Source: Stercorarius parasiticus (lineage: Eukaryota; Chordata; Aves; Charadriiformes; Stercorariidae). From it: a stretch of 64,000 nucleotides of DNA. The position numbers were made by a program, and so were the translations under genes. Location of the stretch: positions 577,693-641,692 of the forward strand of contig VWZL01004383.1 in NCBI GenBank assembly GCA_013396915.1, given 5' to 3'. Below the pieces are notes generated by a model, which was given only the letters and a program-made list of their open reading frames with translations, ran no database searches and had not been told where the DNA came from. The first letter of the stretch is position 1, and each line of letters starts with the position of its first letter. Shown piece after piece: positions 51,585 through 61,515 of the stretch.

Positions 51585-54500
51585 AGACTTCTAAAACTAG
51601 CAAGATTTTATGACTGCACCTGAGCTTTGCACAGTACAATATCATAAATCAATTTCTGTGTTCTCTCCATCATAGATAGCAGGGGGGTTCATTGCATTTA
51701 CAACTTGCTGCAGTGATTGTTATGGGGAAAAGAAAGAAGGAAAGAAGAAAAATATTACATCTGTGACTAGAGCAGGTCTAACAATGGATATCTCATCATT
51801 TATTTAATGCATTTTGCAATACCTTTCAAAATATAATCTGATATATATCTTTGCAATTTTTCACTAAGATCTCAGTGTTTGAGAACTGTTGGAGAGCTAA
51901 CAATCACTTCAGTTTCTGGAGAAGTTGTGGAACAACTCAGCCCAGCAAAATAATTCCAGCCAAATACATCTGACACCTGGGAGTGAAAAAGGAAGCAAAC
52001 ATGATAGTGACAGAATTCACTGCAGGAAGCAAGAGTAACAATGATTCTGGCTGAAGCCAGAGGTGTTTTACTGTAATTGCTGCTAGATTAGCTAACATAT
52101 ACTCTTTTTCTATAATACAGCCTTGGGTAAAGCCTGGCTACCAGCTGTCTGACTTTAACACCTGAATGCCAAAAAGGTACAATTTTAGAAGTGACATTGC
52201 TCATCTATTTGCAGAACACATCACCTGCCACTCGCAACATTGCTTGGGAGGGGGATCCATTAGAAAAAGAAGCTTCAGAACAGACATAAGGAGCTTTTCT
52301 TCTGCTCACTGGCCTCTTTTCATCTTCTCTTCTTATGTTTCAGTAGCTATTTTTCCCACTTCTTCTAGGCTTTACGCTATGGCAGTGGTGCTGAATACTG
52401 ATGAGGCTTTGCTTAATGCAACTTCGGGCAATGCAGTACTCCTGATAGCAGCCTAAGCTTTCGATAGTCAGAGAGCATTCACTACAGCTTATAAAGAACC
52501 TCCAATTAGCAAGCATCTAGACATAAAAGATAATGGAAAAAAATACTTAATAAGCACTTAAAAAGAGGCCTCATGAGGGTAACAAGTCAAAAATACTAAC
52601 ACAGCATGATCATTTACGTATTTGAGGCATATGTACAGTCTGAAAACTGTATCTAAGGTTAATGTTTATCTTCTTTCACTTCAATTACAAAATTTGTTTC
52701 AGTATCTCTAGTCTTACCATTCTTCTCTCTCAATAATCACGCTTCATCTATCCTGTGTTTAGCTGGAACCTGTACAGTAACTCTGTATATTTTAGATTGA
52801 AGAATTCAAATTGAATTACCTACCTACCTAGCAGTCCCAAAGCAAATTTTGTGTTCCAACGCTGTATAGCTCTAAAAACAATTATAGCACCATGCAGACC
52901 TTGACAAGCACAAGTGATATTTCAATTATAGATGGGCAGAGCCTTCTGAAGTAAAAATCAAACCTGCTTGAAAAGTCATTTATTAAATATAGATCATATT
53001 GGCAGGAACACCATTTTGGAAGTTCTTTTTTTCTTTCTTTCTTAAACATTTATAAATATTGATTACTGCAGACAGTACACTTTCAAAATACAGAATTGAT
53101 TCTTTACACTATAAATAATACGGAAAAAAAATGCAAATCACCTCTGAAATCTTTCAAATTGAAATGCTCAAAAGCATAAAAATATCTTCACATTGGAATA
53201 CAAATACAGAGCTAGATTTTGAAGCTTAAATTCAGGCGTCTTGAGAATGAAACATATTTCTGCATAAGTAAAGAAGTTTTTAGGGAGAACTGTTATCAAT
53301 CCAATAAAGAAATAAGGTTTAGCCTATATAAGAGAAAATGAACACAAATCAGAAGGTGACATATACTGTATTATGTACATCGCTTTCTAAATTATATCCA
53401 GAAATAAATGAAGACTAAAAATGGGGCTGTTTAAGTAGTGTTTCCAAATAAACTTGAATGATAAACTTTCATCTCAGTTCAGATCCAGACTTCCCTAAAG
53501 TCAAAATGGAAAAAATCCTTTTTTCAGTGGCATGTATAGGTGCAGTTTTCAAGAAGAATCAGAATTTCAGATTTTTCGCCTCCAGTGGCCTCCATGTAAT
53601 TGTAGACCTACATGAAGACCCCCCAGATGATGCCATTACAGCAGGTGAATCTTCTTTTGATTGAATAGGTCAAAGCCATATACTTCTTGCAGAGACTGCA
53701 ATCAAGTTTCATTCCCATCTGTTTTAGTATGAAGTAATGCAGACGAGGAATAACGCAGTGTTCAGAGTTCTGTGCCTCGGCCACACTTCTCCTCTCTGAC
53801 AATGACAATGGTGCTGGGATTCAGAAAAATTGTTAAACCTAATCTGGGATTACAAAACTAATTTCAATTGGATTAAAGAAAGATTTAGAAATTAGATCTC
53901 AAGGGAAATTTATTTCTTTAGCCCTGATTGTGTGAGGACTTGTACATATGCTCATCTTTGCTTGTGCAAATAAACCAGCTGTAGTCAACAGAATAATTCA
54001 CAAAAAGTGTATTTTAAACACATGCACCACAATTGTCAGGGCAGAAACCTCTGTAAAATAGTGCCAAACAATTCACTTGTTACATAGTTATTACTGCAGG
54101 GAAAAAGACATTCTATTCAACTGAATAGATTATTTATGAAAAATGATATGATGGATAGCTGAGTATTCTGCCTGAATCTATTCCATGGAATAAATCTCAC
54201 CTGACTTGTTAATGTGGTGACAGCTATGAATCTCATTATTTTAAGTTCTGACTGCTGGACACAAGTTTTATCGCAATGACTGCCATGAGAAATTTTTTTT
54301 TTAAAAAACAGAGTAGTAAAATCAGAAAATCCTACCTTGAGGCAAGATTACAGCAGTCCTATCTGTTCTTGGTAGAGTTGCTCTCAACAGCTACTGTGGG
54401 TTTAGAGCACCTCTTTGTGGTATGTTAGTGAGATGCTACTTATAAAAAGAAAACATCATAGGAAAATGTATTTCTTAGATAATTGCAGATAGCAACAAAA

Positions 54501-57500
54501 AAAAAAAAGAAGAAAAGTTGCTGGAAAAATATTAGTACTAATTGTTACATGTGATGGATAAGTAGTAATATGCAGAAAAAAGGGAGAGTTCTACAATCCT
54601 TCCTGTGTGCTTTTTCTGTAGTTTCTGTTGGCACTCTGCAGACTGTATCCTAGCACATGAAAATTGATGTGCAACATGTATTTAATATCTATTGTAAGTA
54701 TATAATAATTGCATTTTCATAATGATCAAGGATATTATTGGTTTAAGAATACTTACTACAACTATCTCAAAAGCTATGGTGAATTACATCTGCTACGATC
54801 AGGCTGAAACTTTATCTGAATATTGTTGCATTAAAATTTTCCTAAATGCAACTAAATACATAAGTATGGTAACGTAAAATTTACTTAAGTTCACTTCTAT
54901 CACTGACTTAGTTCTTCACTGGCAGAGATGTCTGTTTAGAGAAGACCTCCAGGAGTTATATTTAGTTATGCTGCATAAAAGCAGCAGTTCTTTATGAATC
55001 AGTGACACATATGAAAAGTGTTCTGTTATGGAAATCAGCATGGGAGTCAGATGGAGTTCCAGTAAGCTTGGATAACTGATATTTTAAGAGTGTAGTGTTT
55101 CAAGGGGGGAATTTCCTGAACACAATCACTCTAAAATGTTTCCTTTAAAATAGATTTTCTTATGAAAACACAAATCTATTTTAAAGTATTAGTGCTTTAA
55201 TGTGGAAACTAAACTAACCCAGGTAAGGGGAAGAAAAAAAGGCTAGAGTTTAATCGCAGTATATAAGCCATCACACCTAAATCCAAACTATAGCATCAGT
55301 ACGAAATATCTCCCTAGTACTGCATTCAGAGAATTGTCACTGGCCATTCCTTTGGCAAGTCAAAATCTGGAAGGAGGATCAGCCTGTTCAGAGCGATGCA
55401 AGCATCAAGTACAGGTTTTTCAATAAAAATAGTATCTAATATAAAAAACACTAAAAAAATATTTTTGGACACAGGAACTCTCTGTCCTTGCCCTGGTAGT
55501 ACCCAGGGGGGACTTTCTTCTTCATACATGCTAGAGAATAAATCAGTCCTCAGAAGTAGGACTTTTATGTGTCATGAAACATTCCCACTGGGAATTCATG
55601 TACATTTTAATATAAATGATCATTTATCATTTCTAAAGCTTAAACCCCCCGTAATTGTCCCCTAACCACAATATATGTATAATGCCTTTGTTAGTCTGTC
55701 AAGCCAATCTTAAGAATTTTTTTCCTATTATTGCAGAGGCCACTCTTGCAAGGATTATACCATATGACAAATATAGAAAGATAAGAGATTTTGGTATTTA
55801 CTCTAAAGCTTAAGTCAGCTTTCCTGCCCTTTGAAGCATAATCTTCTTTTTGAATTGTATCCAAATAGCCAGACATCTTGTGTGAAAAATGTCTTACTAT
55901 GCAAAGGTCTGTGAGATGACCATAGAATTCAAAGGGTATTCTGTCCATTGGGAACTTTTAGAAAGAAAATGAGTCTTACTTCAGCTTAGTGCGGTGGTTT
56001 GAAATTGGTTTGTAAGCCTTTTGCTAATTTTACTGAAAGTCATTTTATTTAGAAACAATGCTGTGGTCACGTTATATATTTTTAGCCTGACTAGAAAACT
56101 GAAGCTGCTGAAAGGTAGTCTGTTACCATGAGGTATAAGACAGTGGGCTAGATCCTGAAATTTCTGTCATACAGACTAGGTCATAATCTTGTTTTCTTAC
56201 CGGAGTAGGTAACTTCTAGAAGCGGAAAAGTTAAGCAATTATCTTCACTATGCCAAGGACCACAGTTTTCTGTGCTATATCAAATCCTCCGGCACTGTAG
56301 GATATGGATGTTAAATGCAACAGTTGATAAAGATATCTTTCAAATACTGGATGCAGTCTTTACTGTAGATGTATCTGAATGTTGCATAATAACATTCAAT
56401 AACAGATTTCAGATGTGTTAGAAAAAGGAGAAAGTAATCATAACAAATTGGTTCAGTGATTTGTTTCAGTTCTCTTTCCATTCAGGAATTATATGTGATT
56501 TGACTGCAATTCTCTAGAATTCATCATTATCTGCGGAATGGGGTTTGCGAATTATTCTTGATCTGTAACTCATTCACAAGCAATTAGTTGGAAGAATTAT
56601 ACATTAAAATTCATTGGTTAAAGATGTGTCTGGTCCCTATATGGGTGCTAAAATTCAAGTAGTGCCAAGAGAATCCCAAACAGACCCCAGACCAGTTGTA
56701 CAGCTGCAAGACATACAAAGTTATTTCTAGAAAAAAAAAAAAAAAGAGAGAGAAAAAGATGCAAGTGGATGCAAAAATATTGTTCTGAAGAATAAAATTA
56801 CTATTTCTTCTCAGTATTTTTCCAAGCTGGCTTAGTCCAAAACATTTACTATCTGCTGCCTGGTAAGACTAAAGCCGATAAGCTTGAGGTTTGCACTGTC
56901 AACAGAGGTCTTTTCAGACTGATTCAAAATGAATCAAGAAATGACACAACATGGAAAACCATATAAAATAGTCTACTCCACATCTGGACCAGTGAATAAC
57001 TGTTCTCTGGAGTACCTGAAATAATGGCCAAGAATGGGGAACCACTAGCTTCATCTATGACATATCAGAAAAAAAAATCTGTATTATTTCAGGACTGGTA
57101 TATGCAAACCTTATCTGTTCAGTATGACCCTGCCATCTTTGAAGGCAACATTAAGTCAAATGGGACTGCACAATGCTATGCTGACAATCCTTTTAGAAGG
57201 GTTGTCTCCTTTCAGAAACATGATAGAAAGAAGAAACACAGATACCAGTGTCAACGGAGTTCGGGCAACAATGTCTTACGTATTAACTTGGAGACAGGAG
57301 AAGTTGTTCTCTGGCAGTCATCATCCAAGCTAGACTACTTACCCTCTTAAGAGCAGTCATATAAATGCCTAAGGAGAAGGAAAAGCATTACCTCCCATAA
57401 AAAGGAGAAGTTTCAGCGGACTCTGTAACCTTGGATCAAGAACTTGGAGACTGTCTGCACTCTGCTTGGGCTAAACAAGTCCTCAAAATGAAAGCAAAAC

Positions 57501-59984
57501 TACCATTCTCAAAATTGTGGCCAAATTCCAAATGCCATCGCAATGACTTTAGTATTGGGTCTAGAGAGGATGCATCTCTGAGGAAGATAAGTTTTGAAGC
57601 TTTATTCATTCTGCTTTGTAGAGTGCCTTCTGCAGTCCATAGAATTGCAATTAATGTGAATAGATAGGCACAGAAACGCTTAATTTAAAAAAATACAGCT
57701 GTATAGGATTCTAGCCCCAGGCAGATTCTGGCAACTTCACTCAGTCCCGTTGAGTACTACAAGTCAATTTTTGAAACTACAGAAGCATTTTTATGCTCAT
57801 TTTTCTCTACTATTTGTGCTACTGAGAATCACATCCACATCTAAAATGTATGCTACATAGCTAACATCATCATTGTGATGCTGTTTTTACCTTTTGATTG
57901 TTCTAACTTAGATTATGAGCAAATTATTCACATGACCTTTTCGTTATATCTGTTAAAACTCTTAGCTAATTATAAATTAATTGTCAAGACTTTTATGACA
58001 ATATTGTTCAACATGGAAAGCTAAAGATATTTATGGTTCAGCTGATGATTTTGAATGCTAGCAGTTGGTAGGAGCAGAGTCATGGGGATTTGATTGCTAC
58101 CCTGTCTTTTAAGAAGTGGTTGGTGCCAATGTCTACTGGAAAACTGACTATGCAAATAGCGGGGCAGCAGTTAGGAGGTTTTGTTTGGATTGTTGTTTAC
58201 AGGTAAGATAAATGCAGAAGGTAATCAGAATTGTTTCCATAATGAATTAAATTTGTCTCAGCTAGACATGGCTTGGCATTCAGGTAGTTCTCAAAACTGT
58301 TCGTCATGTGTATTCCCTGATAATTCTGGTTAGCTCTCAACCAAGAAAGGTTATCTTCTGTGCATGAAGAAACTGTAACTGTCTCTGTAAACAACACCTC
58401 ACCAAAATTTGGGATGAATATATGATATTTTGCAGCCTGGTTTTTCCAGGCACTTGTTATGTATCCGATCAGTTGTACCAAGGCTGTTAATAGAAACACG
58501 GCCTCAGAGGATGAAAAAGGATGATTGAGTCCTTGCATGCTAACAGCTTTCCATAGGCAAAGCTGTGATTAACTTCTTCGTTATTCTACAGAACTGCTGG
58601 CTGTTCCTGGTGGGACCCGGCACCCTCTTTGACTCTTGCTGGTCTGATTCAGGACATTTGACAATATAAGAAGGCTCTTAATTTTTGAGTTTTTGTAGCT
58701 CCTATTGAGATCAGCACAGCTGGATAAAACAACAATTGTCTTTATAGGGGAAAGCTTAAAACAATTGTGACCTATTTCTACGACACAAAGAGCAGATACA
58801 CAATACATGACATTTCCTGAAAAATGGCATAGGTAAGAAAATTATATCAAATATACTGTTATTTGTTGATATATTCCCAAAACATGTGAAGGAGGAAGAC
58901 ATTTCTCAACCACCACCACGGTAGTTCTTAAAACTTCTAAGGAAAAGATATCTTTGTTTCTTTAATTTATCTTTGAATACTAATAAAGTTTTATTTAATG
59001 TTTATAGCTCAGTTGGTACATTTTTGTCCATTTGAAATCAATTTCAGTTTGGTAGACCCAAATATTTTCTATCAGTAAGGTAATACTGAAGTATAATCTT
59101 CTGCTTATTTGAAGGAATATGGTCTACATTTACAACCTCAAACTGGTATTTTAAAGTCCTATATAATGGAATGATTGACAACGATACATTTTTGGCACTG
59201 TGTAATTACATTCTGAGGAAAATATTGACTTTTCCAATATATGCTTTTCCCATATTGGCTGAGAACTTGAATTTTGACTTTAGTCAAGTCTCTATTTGCA
59301 GTGTGCATGTGCCGATCTGCTGCCTCTCTGTAGAGGGGAATAAATTTTTGAATATTCTGAAACTGCTTATGGTGACATATGTTGCTTTGTCTGCATCTTA
59401 TTTTAGTTTCAGTAAAAGAAGTAATTACAAGTATACTTCTAGGTATATAAAAATAAAGGCATAGTTTTATTTTTTCAGCTAAAGAAAAAATTTCAATTAA
59501 AAATTGATATTCTTCTTCATTTTTGTAAATAAAGACAGATCATAAAAAACACTGCGAATGTTTAAGTAGTAATCTTAACCAACAGTAAATTGCCAAGATG
59601 GATTGTAGAGGTGTGTGTATGTTGAAAGGTTACTTTGACAGAACTACACTCTTAATTTGGGGGAAGAATAAAAGTCCTTTAAAATTATATTTCAAATGAG
59701 AATGCCCATGCAAATGCATAGTCATTTTCTTTTGAATACTATCCCCAGCTTTTTTGAGGAAGGGAAAAATGATCATACACCCATGTTTGTATTTTGTCAT
59801 CAGAATTTAAACTTTTTTTCTTATATTTATTGTAATAAGTATAATGAGTTATGATATGTTTATGTTAATACGCAGCATGCTTTGGGAGCCCCTTACTGTG
59901 CACAGTGTAGTTATTTTGAATGGTCTCTCATGTGCATGGTTTTTTCCCATGGTTGAGAACTATGACCGTTTTGGAGAATCTAGC
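51585..59984. other. Unique AT-rich non-coding DNA
   Basis: No gene was supported. The best open frames (52,166-52,456; 57,024-57,350; 57,431-57,667, all plus; 58,197-58,538 minus) have no recognisable domain. A (TTTC)n run lies near 53,021-53,043, A12 at 54,497-54,508 and A15 plus GA repeats at 56,731-56,759. Confidence 0.55.
56731..56759. repeat. Poly(A) run with (GA)n tail
   Basis: Fifteen A followed by gagagagaaaaaga. Simple repeat; no adjacent retroposed sequence was recognised. Confidence 0.9.
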
Positions 59985-60145
59985 CATTTTGCAGATGCGA
60001 AGCTGGTTAATTGAGCAGCCGTTAATGATTTCGGTTAATTTTTGTTGTATCAATGTATCCATATTTATTTATTAAAGTGCTAATTGGAAAATATGAATTA
60101 ATTGTATTATTTAGCCATTATTGAGCTGGCAGCTAAATCACACAC
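59985..60145. promoter_or_regulatory. Candidate enhancer-like element rich in TAAT motifs (unverified)
   Basis: Within about 160 bp there are many homeodomain-type cores: ggttaattgagc near 60,005, cgttaatgatttcgg near 60,021, gctaattgg near 60,080 and gaattaattg near 60,096. Gcagctaaatcac follows near 60,128. The block is AT-rich but not simple repeat, and it sits just upstream of the promoter-like segment. Clusters of such sites are typical of conserved developmental enhancers. In AT-rich DNA they also occur by chance, so this is an inference. Confidence 0.3.
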
Positions 60146-60363
60146 CCTTCTGTGAGTGCAGAAACACTTCTCCCTCATCTCTTCTCTCTACATGCCTTTA
60201 CTATTCCCCTCAAGGTCACGATACTCTCCACTTACATCCCTTGCTGCATTTATTCTGGTTCAGATGGCCGCTTCACTGCACTTGTTCTGATTCTTTGAGC
60301 AGCAAGGTAGCTGCAACCATAATCAGTGTATTTGTTGGTCTGGTTACTGCCTGCAGCCTTGTT

Positions 60364-60487
60364 TATTGGTTGTTTTTCTCGCCCCCACCCCCGCCACTTG
60401 TCCACAACCCCCTCCCATGCACGCTTGTACTCATTCCTAGCACGGTTTCGTCCTTATAAAAGGCAAGTTTCCATAAGGTTAATTGCA
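60364..60487 (+). promoter_or_regulatory. Candidate TATA-type promoter (unverified)
   Basis: Elements appear in the order of a vertebrate RNA polymerase II promoter on the plus strand. There is an inverted CCAAT (ttattggttg, about 60,363-60,372) and GC/CACCC boxes (gcccccacccccgccac, about 60,381-60,397). A ccctccc follows near 60,409, then a perfect TATAAAAG at 60,455-60,462. Initiation would be expected about 25-30 bp further on, near 60,487. The sequence just downstream is unusually rich in CpG. No known gene follows within the window, and no transcript evidence is available. Confidence 0.35.
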
Positions 60488-60600
60488 AGGTTAAAACTGA
60501 CGCAATAAGAAAGCCCTCATAGTAGTAAAGAGCAAGACTCGCTATTCTTTCAGCATCCGCGAAAATCGTGAACCCAGTAGCCCACTGCTTTCCGCTGTCG

Positions 60601-60615
60601 GCGCTAGATGGCAGC
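60601..60615 (+). promoter_or_regulatory. CTCF-like binding motif
   Basis: gcgctagatggcagc fits the vertebrate CTCF core (C-C-A-S-Y-A-G-R-K-G-G-C-R-S) with the key AGATGGCAG half intact and about two differences at the left edge. CTCF sites mark insulators and chromatin-loop anchors, and orientation matters; this one reads forward on the plus strand. It lies in the most CpG-dense part of the window. Occupancy cannot be judged from sequence. Confidence 0.45.
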
Positions 60616-60778
60616 ATGTATCGGTACTGCATTGCATGAGGAGCAGACCCTGTTACAAATGTACACCGCAGCAAGACTTCCGCTGAGGATTTTAATTGAG
60701 AAGCAAAAATCTTCATTATGGATTAACTCCATGTCCATTAGTTTCAAAACCCTCATTGTCTTTCTAGAGAAAGCCTAA
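60608..60778 (+). CDS. Small open frame downstream of the promoter-like segment, hypothetical
   Basis: A 56-codon frame starts at the ATG inside the CTCF-like motif and ends with TAA. The translation begins MAACIGTALHEEQ and ends TLIVFLEKA. I recognise no domain, and no clear signal peptide or membrane segment is visible. The start has G at +4 but T at -3, a weak context. It is listed only because it lies about 120 bp downstream of a TATA-type promoter candidate in a CpG-rich patch. A longer antisense frame (60,363-60,716, minus) overlaps it, and both may be chance. Confidence 0.12.
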   Translation: MAACIGTALHEEQTLLQMYTAARLPLRILIEKQKSSLWINSMSISFKTLIVFLEKA

Positions 60779-61353
60779 GCCACAACTCTGAACATCAAGC
60801 CCACTCTCCCACTACCTAAGGCAGTCACATCTATAATGCTATTCCGACTACATAGGTACACTTTTTCTTCCGTGACTGCTCAAGAAAGGTCTTTCCATAC
60901 TGTCTCTTGTTTATAAAGAGCTTGTATCTGATAATGCACTTAAATGCCTTTTTATTGCTAACCAAATGAAAATTAATGTCACAATGAACCAAGTACCCCA
61001 AGAACAGGGAACCGTAAGATACAAAGATGAACATGGAAAATAAGTAGAAATGAAATGGTCTAAGGCTGAGTTATCTGTCTGGTCAGATTATTTTCTGTAC
61101 CATTCCAGTGCTCATCTTATTTTGAACAGACAGGGAAGAGTGACTGAAGCTGATCTCTTGCATCAAAGACAATTAATTTCCTTTGCTGCAAGACAACTAT
61201 TCCTGCTTGTGCTCATATTCAGAAATGAAAATCAGTTCCCACAAGAGAATACTGCAAGAGAAGGCTAGCAGGTGATTCTGTTGTATCATGTAGAATCACA
61301 CAGTGAAGTGACATGTATCATTTCATACAAGAGAAAACACATCTCTGACATAA
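60779..61353. other. Unique non-coding DNA
   Basis: No gene or repeat was recognised. Confidence 0.5.
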
Positions 61354-61515
61354 GAATCATAGAATAATTTAGGTTGGAAGGGATCTATGGAGGTCAAGTT
61401 CAACTCTTTGTTGAAAGCAGGACTAACTTTGATATGAGATCAGTTTGCTCAGAGCCTTGTCAAGACAAGTTTTGAAAATCTTCAGGAATAGTTTATTCCA
61501 CAGTCTCTTTGAGAA
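61354..61515 (-). mobile_element. CR1 LINE 3' fragment
   Basis: The plus strand starts with gaatcatagaataatttagg followed by ttggaagggatct, the complement of the CR1 3' terminus. Gttgaaagcaggactaac, ctcagagccttgtcaag and a gttttgaaaatcttcagg block follow, all in CR1 order. Similarity ends near 61,515, so only the last 160 bp of the element were inserted or survive. Five-prime truncation is usual for this family. Confidence 0.85.

Noticed and set aside
52166..52456. 96-codon plus-strand frame
   Set aside because: No recognisable domain, no promoter or splice context, and chance length.
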